This document shows positions 1-9,322 of a stretch of DNA of 64,000 bases, one piece after another (position 1 is the stretch's first letter; every line of letters begins with the position of its first letter). The notes under the pieces were generated by a model. The model saw only the letters and a list, made by a program, of their open reading frames with translations. It had not been told where the DNA came from and searched no databases. The position numbers and the translations under genes are program-made. This DNA is from an uncultured SAR86 cluster bacterium (lineage in GTDB: Bacteria; Pseudomonadota; Gammaproteobacteria; Magnimaribacterales; D2472): positions 57,821-121,820 of the forward strand of contig CABYNW010000003.1 of assembly GCA_902520495.1 (NCBI GenBank). The letters are read 5' to 3'.

Positions 1-794
1 GATATGGAAAATTAAAAACAAAACTCGAACCGTTAGATAATTTTTATCTTGCAGAAGATTACCATCAAGATTATTTAAAAAAGAATCCAAATGGATATTG
101 CCCAGATCTTTCTACAGGCATTGTTTTTAATCAATCAGAAAAAGATTTTCATGACAATACAAGCTTACTTTCTGGAAAACATATTTTAATTTTAGATTCA
201 CAAGACTATTGTCCTTACTGTGAGAAACTTAAAAATGATGTAACAGATAAATATAAGGGTAGTATTCCTCTAACATATCGATCCTCAGATCAGCTTCATG
301 GATTAAGTATTGAATCCCCAACCTGGGCAACACCTTCTCTAATTTTATTAGAAGATGGAAAAGAAATTTTTAGTTATCAGGGATATATTGAATCTAAAGA
401 TTTTTATAAAATTTTAGGTAGGTTTAAATTAGGCAATACTGAGGCATATGATGTTGCTTTTAATAAAGGAACTGATTCAAGATTTTGTAAAGAATATGAA
501 ATTTTTAAGAATACTCCCGAAGGAGTTTTTATAGACAAGTTAAGCGGAGAACCTTTATTTGATACTAAAGATAGATTTGTATCTCGCTCAGGTTGGCTTT
601 CTTTTACTAAACCAGTAGATGGCTCTGTATATGAATTGCCCGATAATAGTTTTGGAATGAGAAGAACGGAAATTAGATCTGTCTCATCAGATATTCACCT
701 AGGTCATGTTTTTGATGATGGTCCAAATGGAATGCCAAGATACTGTATTAATGCAACAGTTTTAGAATTTAAAGCTAGAAAGCAAACTATTTAA
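1..794 (+). CDS. MsrA-thiol redox-MsrB fusion methionine sulfoxide reductase (5' partial)
   Basis: The reading frame is open from the left edge (codons in phase with base 3) to TAA at 792-794. The first residues match the MsrA C-terminus (YHQDYL, then KNPNGYC). A central thioredoxin/glutaredoxin-like segment follows with a CPYC motif (about bases 211-222) and a [10 protein letters not shown] strand typical of Trx folds. The C-terminal third is MsrB: SGWLSF, HLGHVF and the catalytic Cys in RYCIN. The usual zinc-binding CxxC pairs of MsrB are not visible; the first is replaced by an IDKLSG stretch. The two Msr domains reduce the S and R epimers of methionine sulfoxide, and the middle domain plausibly recycles the active-site disulfides. 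The domain order differs from Neisseria PilB, where the Trx domain is N-terminal. Whether there is an export signal cannot be seen. The stop overlaps the convergent GH3 stop by 4 bp. Confidence 0.85.
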   Translation, partial: YGKLKTKLEPLDNFYLAEDYHQDYLKKNPNGYCPDLSTGIVFNQSEKDFHDNTSLLSGKHILILDSQDYCPYCEKLKNDVTDKYKGSIPLTYRSSDQLHGLSIESPTWATPSLILLEDGKEIFSYQGYIESKDFYKILGRFKLGNTEAYDVAFNKGTDSRFCKEYEIFKNTPEGVFIDKLSGEPLFDTKDRFVSRSGWLSFTKPVDGSVYELPDNSFGMRRTEIRSVSSDIHLGHVFDDGPNGMPRYCINATVLEFKARKQTI

Positions 795-2731
795 TAAGTA
801 ATTCCATACCCATATTCATAAGTTGGGTTAATAGAGTCGTCAGGCAAATCCTCTTTTTGATTTAGAACAGATTCCATTGATAAAGGTATTTCAAAAGGAA
901 GTTTCCCGGATGGATTAAATTCTCCAAAAATCCCTTCAAATATAATTTCATCTAAAACTCCAAAGGTACCAATAAGGGCAGATGAATGATTTTTAATATC
1001 TTCTAAGATTGCAGGTCTATTTAAATCTACAACGATAACCAAATCTTGAATTTGAGAATAGTTTTTAATTTTTGATTTTATTTCATCATTAAAATTTAAA
1101 TCTCCGTTTGGGAACAAAGTACTTAGAAAATTATCGAATAATCTATTTAAACCAGATTGCTGATTACCATTAAAGACAGTATGAATATACATTATGATTA
1201 CATCAGCATCAGCTGGACTATCAGTTACAGTGCCATATTTTCTAGCAATGTCCTTATTCAGTCCGTCTACAAATATTTTAGTATTTTTTTTAAGAGGTAA
1301 AAGTTCCTTATTTTCAAGCAAAACTATAGATTTTCTTTGTGCCTCAAGTCCTGCTTCAACATTTTCTTTAGTATTAACCCTAAATTTAACTTCATTTTCA
1401 TTTACATAAGGGTTATCAAATAAACCTAATTCAAATTTATTTATTAAAATTCTTTTTACTGATCTATTAATTCTTTCTTCAGAAATCTTATTTTCTGAAA
1501 CTAGCTTAATAAGATGAGAGGTATCTATTTCACCACCATATTGATCAATACCTGCATTGATAGATTTTTCATATCTTTCCTCAATCGACAGAGAATCTAC
1601 TCCCCAATGTCTCCCAGTTATTATCCCCCAATCTGAACAAATAACACCTTTAAAGCCGAGTTCTTCTCTTAATAAGTCTGTAAGAATATATTTATTAAAT
1701 GCCATAGCCACATCATCATTTGTTTGTGAAACAGGTATTCCATAATAAGGCATTATTACTTTAAGATTGTTTTCAATTGCGCTTATAAATGGAATCAAAT
1801 GATAGTCAAAATTATTACCTGGATATATTTGATTTCTACCACTAAATAAATGTGGATCGAGCCCATTTTCCTGCGGACCGCCTCCTGGAAAGTGTTTTAC
1901 CATCGTATGCACACTTTGATTATTAATTTCATTACCCTGAAATCCATTCATATAAGCTAATGTCATCTTATTTGACAAGTCTGCATTAGAACCAAAAGTT
2001 CCAAAGTTTCGAGCCCAGCGTGGCTCTGTTGCTAAATCAGACATTGGATGAAGAGCTGTTCTAATTCCTACTGCAAGATATTCTTGTTTTGCAATTTCAC
2101 CAAAATTTTTAACGATTGAAGGATTATTTGTTGCTGCAAATCCTAGTTGAGAAGGCCATTTTGAAAAACCATCAACTGAAAAAGAAGCAACTCCTCCTCC
2201 TTTTGGAACTTCATGAATAGGATCAGAGCTTATAGTTATTGGAATTCCCAATCTTGTTCTTGAGGCTATCCTTTGAAATTTATTTATTTTGATAGCTAGT
2301 TCCTCAGGACTAGGATTTCCGTAAAGATTAAAATGAGAGATGTTTTTAAAAAGAATTTGTGATTCGGGTAGCTTACGACCTCTTATTAATACCTCATAAA
2401 TAAACATTGGTAAATCAGCATTAAGAGTGAAGGGTGGATGAAACATTTGACCAACCTTTTCTTCTAAATACATTTGGTTAATAAGATCATCAGCTCTAAT
2501 ATTTGAATTAAGCCTATGATCCTCATATATGTCTAACTTATTATTTTTATTTAAATCACGAAAAATTTTCTCATCAATATTTAACATATTAACTTCGTCA
2601 TAAAGAGAGTTTTTTATTCTTATTTTCTCTGCAGGCTTAATAGTATTAAAAACAACCCATACCATACATACTATTAATAGAAATAAAAAAATTGCTAAAG
2701 ATTTTTTTAAAAAGGTAGAGATGTTCAACAA
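791..2731 (-). CDS. Membrane-anchored glycoside hydrolase family 3 protein
   Basis: The 646-aa protein has an N-terminal hydrophobic segment (about residues 11-29) after two lysines, so it is probably anchored in the inner membrane facing the periplasm. A short acidic [13 protein letters not shown] stretch next to LEEKVGQM is the typical N-terminal signature of GH3 beta-glucosidases. KHFPGGG and the nucleophile region ICSDWG (Asp367) identify the GH3 TIM barrel. The C-terminal half carries the alpha/beta sandwich with the usual GYGITY end. Family members release glucose or N-acetylglucosamine from the non-reducing ends of beta-glycans. The length and EF-like lead favour a beta-glucosidase type over short cytoplasmic NagZ, but the substrate cannot be assigned. 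The start is TTG, with a second TTG directly after it; the nearest Met codons would cut into the membrane segment. Confidence 0.85.
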   Translation of the reverse strand: MLNISTFLKKSLAIFLFLLIVCMVWVVFNTIKPAEKIRIKNSLYDEVNMLNIDEKIFRDLNKNNKLDIYEDHRLNSNIRADDLINQMYLEEKVGQMFHPPFTLNADLPMFIYEVLIRGRKLPESQILFKNISHFNLYGNPSPEELAIKINKFQRIASRTRLGIPITISSDPIHEVPKGGGVASFSVDGFSKWPSQLGFAATNNPSIVKNFGEIAKQEYLAVGIRTALHPMSDLATEPRWARNFGTFGSNADLSNKMTLAYMNGFQGNEINNQSVHTMVKHFPGGGPQENGLDPHLFSGRNQIYPGNNFDYHLIPFISAIENNLKVIMPYYGIPVSQTNDDVAMAFNKYILTDLLREELGFKGVICSDWGIITGRHWGVDSLSIEERYEKSINAGIDQYGGEIDTSHLIKLVSENKISEERINRSVKRILINKFELGLFDNPYVNENEVKFRVNTKENVEAGLEAQRKSIVLLENKELLPLKKNTKIFVDGLNKDIARKYGTVTDSPADADVIIMYIHTVFNGNQQSGLNRLFDNFLSTLFPNGDLNFNDEIKSKIKNYSQIQDLVIVVDLNRPAILEDIKNHSSALIGTFGVLDEIIFEGIFGEFNPSGKLPFEIPLSMESVLNQKEDLPDDSINPTYEYGYGITY

Positions 2732-2753
2732 TTGAATTTAATCCATTTTTTAA

Positions 2754-3908
2754 TTAATCATCAAAGAACCCGTTGATTCTTTCATATGATTCTATAAATT
2801 CTTCCTTAAATTTTTGGACTGTTTGACCTGCACTTATAGTTTCATCTACCAGTCCTATGCCTTGTCCAACCCAGTATGTTTCAAGCTGTTTTGCGCCTTC
2901 GTGACCAATAGCGGCTTGATCTGCTACCTTTTTAAGAGCAGGCTCACTAACCATTGTTTGCAGAGGCATTGGTAATGGCTCAGGGGCATCTTTATCCTCC
3001 CAAGCTTCTACCCATGGCGATGTAAGTTGTCTTGAGTGTTTGCCAGTTCTACTTTTTGATCTAACAGTATGGCTGGATGAGGCTGCAACTAGTTTCTCTT
3101 TTATATTGTCAGAAGTTTCTGCTTCTGTTGTTGGTAAGAAAACTGAAGCACACCATGCACCGTCTGCTCCCATAGCCATAACCCCAGCCATTTGCTCACC
3201 AGTACAAATTCCACCAGCGGCTAAAATAGGTACATTGCCATAAGGCTTTAGAGCTCTTCTGACCTCGGGAACAAGAACCATAGTGGACACACTTCCACAA
3301 TGACCTCCACCTTCTGTTCCTGAGACAACAATAATATCTACTCCAGCTTCTGCTTGTTTAACTGCATGTTGTTTTGCTCCAACGAGTGCTGCAACTGGAA
3401 CATTATTTTCCTTGCCCATATCTAACATCCATTTTGGTGGAACACCCAAAGCATTAGCAACAAGACTAATTGGATGCGAAAAAGCAACTTTTAAGACTTC
3501 CTTAGCACCATCAAGGCCTGCGCCCAAAACTTGATTTGAATTTTGTTCTGCTCTTACAGATTCTGAATCGCCCCTTAGATCTGAGGAATCAATATCATGT
3601 TGCTCAAGAATATCTGCTCTAAACTCTCTATGCTCTTGAGGAATCATAGCTCTAAGGTCATCTGTAGTAAGGTTTTCACCTTTACCAACATAAGAATTAG
3701 GAACTAATACATCCACCCCATAAGGCATCCCATTTACATTTTCATCGATCCAAGATAATTCTATCTCAAGTTTTTCAGGAGTAAGACCTACCGCTCCAAG
3801 AACTCCCATTCCACCTGCCTTAGAGACTGCAGCAACAACATCCCTACAATGACTAAATGCAACCAAAGGAAATTCAATATCTAATAATTCGCATATCTGT
3901 GATTTCAT
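2754..3908 (-). CDS. Nitronate monooxygenase family FMN enzyme
   Basis: The 384-aa protein belongs to the NMO/2-nitropropane dioxygenase family of FMN TIM barrels, which oxidise alkyl nitronates. Visible family features are the N-terminal FPLVAFSHCRD and GGMGVLGAVG stretch, the SGTEGGGHCG phosphate/flavin loop in the middle and the AAGGICTG plus GADGAWCASVFL segment near residues 225-260. It lies 22 bp upstream of the GH3 gene on the same strand, and divergent from rraA across a 75-bp gap. Several bacterial NMO-like proteins have unclear physiological substrates, so the exact reaction is inferred only at family level. Its last third (about residues 270-384) is longer than the minimal NMO barrel. 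Confidence 0.85.
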   Translation of the reverse strand: MKSQICELLDIEFPLVAFSHCRDVVAAVSKAGGMGVLGAVGLTPEKLEIELSWIDENVNGMPYGVDVLVPNSYVGKGENLTTDDLRAMIPQEHREFRADILEQHDIDSSDLRGDSESVRAEQNSNQVLGAGLDGAKEVLKVAFSHPISLVANALGVPPKWMLDMGKENNVPVAALVGAKQHAVKQAEAGVDIIVVSGTEGGGHCGSVSTMVLVPEVRRALKPYGNVPILAAGGICTGEQMAGVMAMGADGAWCASVFLPTTEAETSDNIKEKLVAASSSHTVRSKSRTGKHSRQLTSPWVEAWEDKDAPEPLPMPLQTMVSEPALKKVADQAAIGHEGAKQLETYWVGQGIGLVDETISAGQTVQKFKEEFIESYERINGFFDD

Positions 3909-3983
3909 AATTACCCCCTAGACTAAGTACCTTATAGTTTATATTACTTACTTTAAATTGAGAATGAATTAAAATAGGGCACT

Positions 3984-4469
3984 ATGATAAATTTTACAGT
4001 TCCTGATATTTGTGATCAAAATGATGATATCCAAATTGGAGAATTATTTTTAAGTTCTTTCGGAGCGATAAATAAATTTTGTGGTGAAATTCATACTGCA
4101 AAATGCGAACATTCTAATAGTGTTGTAAAAGAATTAGTTCAAAATGATGGAGAAGGAAAAGTTTTATGCATAAATCATACTGGATCAGAATTATGCTCAA
4201 TGGTGGGAGATCAAATTGCACAAACAGCATTCGAAAATAATTGGAATGGCATTATCACTAATGGTTTTATAAGAGATATCGAAGTCATTCAAAATATTAA
4301 TATAGGTTTGTATGCATTAGGTACTTATCCAAAAAAAACTGATAAATTAAAAGGAATTGGAGAAAAGGATGTACCTATACAACTTGGTAATGTGGATATA
4401 AATCCAGGTTATTGGATTTATATAGATACTAATGGTTGGGTTGTTGCTTCAAAGAAATTAGAACTTTAA
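3984..4469 (+). CDS. rraA: RraA family protein (RNase E inhibitor / HMG-aldolase-like)
   Basis: At 161 aa this is the usual RraA length. The GDQIAQTAFENNWNG segment followed by GFIRD (about residues 77-99) is the RraA/HMG aldolase core, with the conserved Arg-Asp pair that binds substrate or metal in the aldolase members. The downstream ALGTYPKK matches the RraA ALGT-P-K signature. In E. coli RraA binds RNase E and inhibits mRNA decay; other family members are 4-hydroxy-4-methyl-2-oxoglutarate aldolases, and sequence alone does not separate the two roles. The ATG at 3984 follows an AGGGCA stretch. The 3' end overlaps the convergent acyltransferase by 12 bp. Confidence 0.85.
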   Translation: MINFTVPDICDQNDDIQIGELFLSSFGAINKFCGEIHTAKCEHSNSVVKELVQNDGEGKVLCINHTGSELCSMVGDQIAQTAFENNWNGIITNGFIRDIEVIQNINIGLYALGTYPKKTDKLKGIGEKDVPIQLGNVDINPGYWIYIDTNGWVVASKKLEL

Positions 4470-5345
4470 TTTTTCAATATCAATATCTTTTTGAATCCAG
4501 ATTGTTTCAATCCATTCCTTAAAATCCTCTCTATACTGTTTATCATTTGAATAATTTTTTCCTTTGAGTTTTTCAGGAATATCATATTTTTTTACCAAAA
4601 TTTTGACATTTTTCATTTCACCGGTAAGAAAAGACCACCCATCTCTTTTATTGCTTTGGTAAACAACAGAATAATCTATCAAGGTATCAATATTTTGAAT
4701 TGCAGATAATGCTGTAGCCATTCCACCTACCTTAGGAATTAGTAAATTTTTGTATGGTGAGCCTTGATCTTTATGTTTCTCTTTTGTGAATCTTGTTCCC
4801 TCAGCGTAACTAAAAATAGTGGATGGGCATCTAAGAAATCTTTTACATGACTTTATTGTATTATCGTAATCTTTTTTTATAAGAGATGGATCTTTCTCAA
4901 TCGCTCTTTTTGAATGTCTATTTACAAAAGGCATATTAAGCGTTTTATTCGCAAGAAATACATACGGAATCCACCATAATTCTTTTTTCATAAAAAATTT
5001 TAGTAATGGTATTCTGTAATTTGCTGAAACTAAAAGTACAAAAATATCAGCCCAAGATTGATGATTTGACATAGCCATATACCATTTTGTTCTATCAAAA
5101 TTTCTATCATCACTAATTATTTGTATGGTATTTCCATGCATCAATAACATAATAAGTTTTATACCATATACAGTTAGGTCTCCAATAAAATTAGAAAATT
5201 TAGCAAGAGAAATTTTAAAAGCTTTTATTGGGATGATAGCTCTAGGAATATTTACAATAGCCAAAGTACCAAAACCAATTGTTAGTTCAACAATAATTAA
5301 AATAAAAGTTATCAAGCCTATCAAGCTCGATTTAATAATATTCAT
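4458..5345 (-). CDS. PlsC-family acyltransferase (YihG-like)
   Basis: The 295-aa protein begins with a hydrophobic membrane segment (about residues 6-30). It then carries the acyltransferase motif NHQSWAD (the HX4D catalytic block, near residue 93) and the acceptor-binding YAEGTRF block. Arg-rich and Pro motifs further on fit the LPLAT superfamily. Such enzymes acylate lysophosphatidic acid at the cytoplasmic face of the inner membrane. The size and the NHQSWAD variant resemble the YihG/YihG-like group rather than the shorter housekeeping PlsC, so this may be an auxiliary lysophospholipid acyltransferase. It is followed on the same strand at 18 bp distance by acyl-CoA dehydrogenase genes lying upstream, consistent with one lipid-related transcription unit. 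Confidence 0.85.
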   Translation of the reverse strand: MNIIKSSLIGLITFILIIVELTIGFGTLAIVNIPRAIIPIKAFKISLAKFSNFIGDLTVYGIKLIMLLMHGNTIQIISDDRNFDRTKWYMAMSNHQSWADIFVLLVSANYRIPLLKFFMKKELWWIPYVFLANKTLNMPFVNRHSKRAIEKDPSLIKKDYDNTIKSCKRFLRCPSTIFSYAEGTRFTKEKHKDQGSPYKNLLIPKVGGMATALSAIQNIDTLIDYSVVYQSNKRDGWSFLTGEMKNVKILVKKYDIPEKLKGKNYSNDKQYREDFKEWIETIWIQKDIDIEKLKF

Positions 5346-5363
5346 TCTGCTATAAATGTTTTT

Positions 5364-6503
5364 CTAAAATCCACTAAGATTTGCATATCTTTCAGTATGA
5401 TATTTTGAGCTACCAAATATTTGTTCTGCAACTCTTGCCCTTTTAAGGAAGAAACCAATATCATACTCATCTGTTACACCAATACCTCCATGCATTTGAA
5501 CAGCCTCATTAGAAACTAAATGCAGGGTTTCTCCAGCCACAGTTTTTGCTAAACTTGATAATCTCTGTAACTCGTTAGATCCCTCATCTGCAGCTTTCAT
5601 GGCACCCATAACTGAAGATTTTGTAAGTTCTATTTCACAAAACATTTCTGCAGCCCTGTGTTGAAGTGCTTGAAATGAACCAATAAGCACTCCAAACTGT
5701 TTTCTTTGTTTTAAATAATCTAATGTCATCTCAAAGGCAGCCTCTGCATTTCCTAACATCTCTGAAGCCATAGCAATCCTTCCAATATCAAGAATATCTT
5801 CAACTGTTTCTCCTCCTGTTTCAAGATCACCTAAGATGTTAGAATCAGGAATTTCTACTTCACTAAAATTTATATTTGCATAATTTCTTGAATCCGCCAT
5901 GTCGAGCTTTATTTTATCTATTCCTTTAGAATCAGAATTAACTAAAAAAAGTGTTAGTCCTGCCATATCACCCTTATTTCCAGAAGTTCTTGCTAATAAA
6001 ATTATTAAATCAGCACTCGCACCATCAATCACAAAAGTTTTCTTACCATTAACAATAAAGTTGGAACCTTCTTTTTTTGCAATAATTTCTGTATTAGCTG
6101 GATTATGATGACTTGATTCATCTATAGCTAGAGATGTAGTTAATTCTCCATTTACAATTTTTGGAAGGTACTTTTGCTTTTGTTCTTCAGTTCCAAAATT
6201 TGTAATCGAGTATGCGCCTATTACTCCGGTAGCAAATAAAGGAGAGGGCGTAAGTGTTTTAGCGCATTCATTTAAAATCACACTTATACCAGTTATGCCA
6301 AAATCAGAACCCCCATACTCTTCAGGAATTAAGATGCCTGGCCATCCTAGTTTAGTCATTTCATTCCACAGATCTTGATCCCATAGAAGTGGGTCATTAT
6401 GATCTCTAAGTGATCTAAAATGAGTTATTGGAGACCTTTCATCGGCAAAACTTTTTGCAGTGTCTTTTAAAAATTGCTCCTCTTCAGTTAAAACTAATTT
6501 CAT
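5364..6503 (-). CDS. Acyl-CoA dehydrogenase (second of pair)
   Basis: This is an FAD-dependent acyl-CoA dehydrogenase that introduces a 2,3-double bond into an acyl-CoA and passes electrons to ETF. The chosen ATG (6501-6503) gives 379 aa and lies 4 bp after the upstream dehydrogenase stop; a longer frame begins with TTG inside that gene and is unlikely. Family features are GWPGILIPEEYGGSD near the N-terminus, RKQFGVLIGSFQALQHR in the C-terminal helical domain, and MHGGIGVTDEYD near the end. The usual catalytic Glu of short-chain enzymes is not placed with certainty, as is common in the divergent long-chain, steroid or FadE-like pairs. The tandem arrangement with 6508-7710 suggests a heteromeric dehydrogenase, an inference from known paired ACADs. 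Confidence 0.85.
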   Translation of the reverse strand: MKLVLTEEEQFLKDTAKSFADERSPITHFRSLRDHNDPLLWDQDLWNEMTKLGWPGILIPEEYGGSDFGITGISVILNECAKTLTPSPLFATGVIGAYSITNFGTEEQKQKYLPKIVNGELTTSLAIDESSHHNPANTEIIAKKEGSNFIVNGKKTFVIDGASADLIILLARTSGNKGDMAGLTLFLVNSDSKGIDKIKLDMADSRNYANINFSEVEIPDSNILGDLETGGETVEDILDIGRIAMASEMLGNAEAAFEMTLDYLKQRKQFGVLIGSFQALQHRAAEMFCEIELTKSSVMGAMKAADEGSNELQRLSSLAKTVAGETLHLVSNEAVQMHGGIGVTDEYDIGFFLKRARVAEQIFGSSKYHTERYANLSGF

Positions 6504-6507
6504 TATA

Positions 6508-7710
6508 TTATTGCGTTGGAAGACCAAGAACTCTTTTAGATATTACATTCAATTGAACTTCAGAAGTGCCTCCTTCAATAGAATTTCCCTTTGTTCTTAG
6601 CCAAGCTCTAGTTAAATTTTTATCATTTTCATCAAATTCATCACCATCCCATGCCAAACCATCAACACCAGAAGCAGCGACCATCAATTCATGTCTTTTT
6701 TTATTATGTTCTGTTCCATATAATTTAAACATAGAGGCTGTAGCGCTAGCTTTTCCACCCTCATCTCCAGCTCTTTTCAAGGTTAACCCAAATGCATGTT
6801 CTTTAATTTTGTGAGAAGCAATTTCAGATCTATAAAATGAATTTTTAATTTTTCCGTTCTCTTCACCTAGACGTTTTTTAGCTATCGAAACAACATCTCT
6901 TCCACTTCCAGCTCCAGCGACGGCTCCAGCTAGACCAAAATTAGATATAAATGCTCTTTCATGTTGAAGAAGTTTTTTTGCTATTGTCCAACCCGCATTA
7001 AGCTCACCAATTAGGTTGCCTTTAGGGACTTCTACATCATCAAAAAAGGTCTCACAAAAAGGTGATTTACCTGAAATTAAAGTTATTGGCTTTGTGGTCA
7101 CTCCTTTAGTTTCCATGTCAATTAATAGGAAGCTAATTCCATCGTGCTTTGGTTCCTTTGGTCCTGTTCTGACTAATGCAAAAATCCAGTCAGCTTTATC
7201 AGCATATGATGTCCAAACTTTTTGCCCATTAACAAGAAATGTATCACCAGTGTCTTCAGCTTTTGTTGCCAAGCTTGCAAGATCTGAACCTGATCCTGGC
7301 TCAGAATAACCCTGACACCACCTTATCTCTCCTTTAATTATTTTTGGAAGATGTTCCTTTTTTTGCTCTTCGGTACCATACTCTAGCAAAACAGGAGCAA
7401 GCATCCAGATTCCAAAACTTAGTAATGGTGATTTTGCTCCAATAACAAACATTTCTTCATTTAATACTTTAACCTCTTCTTTGGTTAGTCCTCCGCCACC
7501 ATATTCTTTTGGAACCGTAGGCATTGTCCAACCTTTTTCACCCATTCTATCTAACCAAATTTTAGATTCTGGATTTTTATATTTAGCATTTCTTCCTCCC
7601 CATACCTCATCAACAGGAATGGTGGGATCAGCACCACTGCGCATAGATGGTGGACAATTTTTATCAAGCCAATTTTTAGTATCTTCACGAAATTTATCTA
7701 AATCATTCAT
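6508..7710 (-). CDS. Acyl-CoA dehydrogenase (first of pair)
   Basis: The protein has 400 aa from the ATG at 7708-7710, which fits the family start MNDLDKFR; the longer frame adds 14 residues without family similarity. Diagnostic features are the flavin-binding CQGYSEPGSGSDLA and WTSYADKADW stretches in the middle domain, and a C-terminal region ending GGTSEVQLNVISKRVLGLP, which is typical of this class. It is the upstream member of a two-gene unit with 5364-6503 and lies divergent to nadK across about 120 bp. Its substrate chain length or type is not deducible. The absence of ETF or thiolase genes nearby leaves the pathway open. Confidence 0.87.
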   Translation of the reverse strand: MNDLDKFREDTKNWLDKNCPPSMRSGADPTIPVDEVWGGRNAKYKNPESKIWLDRMGEKGWTMPTVPKEYGGGGLTKEEVKVLNEEMFVIGAKSPLLSFGIWMLAPVLLEYGTEEQKKEHLPKIIKGEIRWCQGYSEPGSGSDLASLATKAEDTGDTFLVNGQKVWTSYADKADWIFALVRTGPKEPKHDGISFLLIDMETKGVTTKPITLISGKSPFCETFFDDVEVPKGNLIGELNAGWTIAKKLLQHERAFISNFGLAGAVAGAGSGRDVVSIAKKRLGEENGKIKNSFYRSEIASHKIKEHAFGLTLKRAGDEGGKASATASMFKLYGTEHNKKRHELMVAASGVDGLAWDGDEFDENDKNLTRAWLRTKGNSIEGGTSEVQLNVISKRVLGLPTQ

Positions 7711-7829
7711 ATTTAATGTAGTTTTATTATTTTTCTCGAATATTATATGCACATATTTACTTTTTTCGAGTATTGTGTAAAAAATTAAGCCTATTAATAC
7801 TAACTTTTAATAAGAGTATAATTAAGATT

Positions 7830-8693
7830 ATGTTTAAAAATATTGGAATTTTTATAAAAAAAAGCATCATTCAAGACTTTGAAGATAAAACCCTTGATGC
7901 TTTAATTTCCTCAGTTTCAAAAAATGATATCAATTTATTTATTGATGATTCTTTTAATTTTAAGCATGAAAAAGTAAGCACCTTAAAGTACAAAGATTTT
8001 GTAAATAAAGTAGATTTAATAATTGTTTTTGGTGGTGACGGTACTTTATTAAATTCAGCAAGAGAATATCTTGAACATGAAATACCAATATTAGGGGTAA
8101 ATATGGGAAATGTAGGATTCCTTACAGATATAAAAGTTAATAATTTTGATAATGCTATTCAAGAAATCCTAGATGGAAGCTTTAAAATTGAAGAAAGAAA
8201 TCTAGTATCAGCAGATTTTGATGGCAATCAAATATATGGCCTAAACGAAGTTGTTATTCACTCTGGTGCATATGCTCAACTAATGAGATACAGATTAAAT
8301 GTAAATAATAAAGTTGTTTATGAACAAAGATCTGATGGATTAATAATAGCAACACCCACTGGATCAACTGCTTATTCTTTATCAGCAGGAGGCCCAATTA
8401 TTCATCCTAGTCTCGATGTATGGACAATACTTCCGATGCTACCCCAAAGCTTGTCTTCTAGACCTTTTATAATTTCTTCTGATGAAAATGTCGAGGTAGA
8501 ATTATTTGAAGGACCCAATGAAAATGCAAAGATTTGTGTTGATGGGCAGGACGATATAGATGTTCCGTATGGAGTTCAGATATCAATATCTAAGATGAAA
8601 AAGACATTAAAACTGGTTCATCCTAAAGATAATGACTTTTTTGAGGCCTGCAGAGAAAAACTAGGCTGGAGTTTAAATATTTCAAAAAATTAA
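7830..8693 (+). CDS. nadK: NAD kinase
   Basis: This 287-aa enzyme phosphorylates NAD to NADP using ATP. The start at ATG 7830 is preferred over an upstream TTG because MFKNIGIF aligns with the family N-terminus. The signature FGGDGTLLNSARE (GGDG at residues 68-71) and the ATPTGSTAYSLSAGGPI block define the NadK fold and the NAD and ATP sites. The length is standard for proteobacterial NadK. It heads a tight same-strand run of nadK, rhomboid, galU, pyrD and a 147-aa gene with 1-2 bp gaps or overlaps, so these are probably cotranscribed. Confidence 0.95.
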   Translation: MFKNIGIFIKKSIIQDFEDKTLDALISSVSKNDINLFIDDSFNFKHEKVSTLKYKDFVNKVDLIIVFGGDGTLLNSAREYLEHEIPILGVNMGNVGFLTDIKVNNFDNAIQEILDGSFKIEERNLVSADFDGNQIYGLNEVVIHSGAYAQLMRYRLNVNNKVVYEQRSDGLIIATPTGSTAYSLSAGGPIIHPSLDVWTILPMLPQSLSSRPFIISSDENVEVELFEGPNENAKICVDGQDDIDVPYGVQISISKMKKTLKLVHPKDNDFFEACREKLGWSLNISKN

Positions 8694-8694
8694 C

Positions 8695-9321
8695 TTGAAC
8701 ATATCTAATAATTTACACATACCTATAATATTAATAGCAATTGCGATTGCTGTATTTTCTAATTTTGGCTCTACTGTAGCAGTAATAGAGCATTTTACTT
8801 TTACTAAGATTAGTATTTCTAGTAGTGGATTTTTATATACATCCTCTTTAGATCAAACATTTTTTGAAGAAAATCAATGGTGGAGATTGATAAGCCCAAT
8901 TTTTATTCATTTTTCAGTTGCTCATTTAGCTTTTAATTGTTTGTGGATTTATGTTTTAGGTGAAAAGATAGAGAAGGCTGATAGCAAGAGAATTTTTATG
9001 TCAGTTATTATTATCTCATCAATTTGCAGTAACTTTTTACAATATTACTGGACCAGTTCAAGTTTATTTGGAGGACTTTCAGGAGTTATTTATGGACTAT
9101 TAGGTTTTTGTATGATTCTTGAGATGGAATCTAAATATGATAGATATGGACTTCCTCCCGCATTATATTTATTTATGATTGCTTGGTTGATATTAGGATT
9201 TATTGGAGTGCTTGACCTTTTTGGTTTTGGCAAAGTTGCAAATTTTGCTCATTTGGGTGGTTTAGTTTCAGGAATTATGTTTGCTATGATATATAAAAAC
9301 TTTATGAAGAAATTTTATTAA
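8695..9321 (+). CDS. Rhomboid family intramembrane serine protease
   Basis: This 208-aa polytopic membrane protein shows a complete rhomboid active site: Asn81 in the HLAFNCLW segment, Ser129 in GLSG and His186 in NFAHLGG. About five or six hydrophobic helices can be counted. Rhomboids cleave transmembrane substrates within the bilayer. The start is TTG at 8695, one base after the nadK stop, with no better ATG near. The inner-membrane substrate is unknown and nothing in the neighbourhood identifies it. Confidence 0.88.
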   Translation: MNISNNLHIPIILIAIAIAVFSNFGSTVAVIEHFTFTKISISSSGFLYTSSLDQTFFEENQWWRLISPIFIHFSVAHLAFNCLWIYVLGEKIEKADSKRIFMSVIIISSICSNFLQYYWTSSSLFGGLSGVIYGLLGFCMILEMESKYDRYGLPPALYLFMIAWLILGFIGVLDLFGFGKVANFAHLGGLVSGIMFAMIYKNFMKKFY

Positions 9322-9322
9322 T

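Noticed and set aside
1194..1745. Two + strand ORFs inside the GH3 gene
   Set aside because: They are antisense shadows of a gene with full family motifs, and have no recognisable protein features.
6504..6527. Longer N-terminus for the second acyl-CoA dehydrogenase (TTG start at 6527)
   Set aside because: It overlaps the upstream gene and has no family similarity; the ATG at 6501-6503 sits just after the upstream stop.
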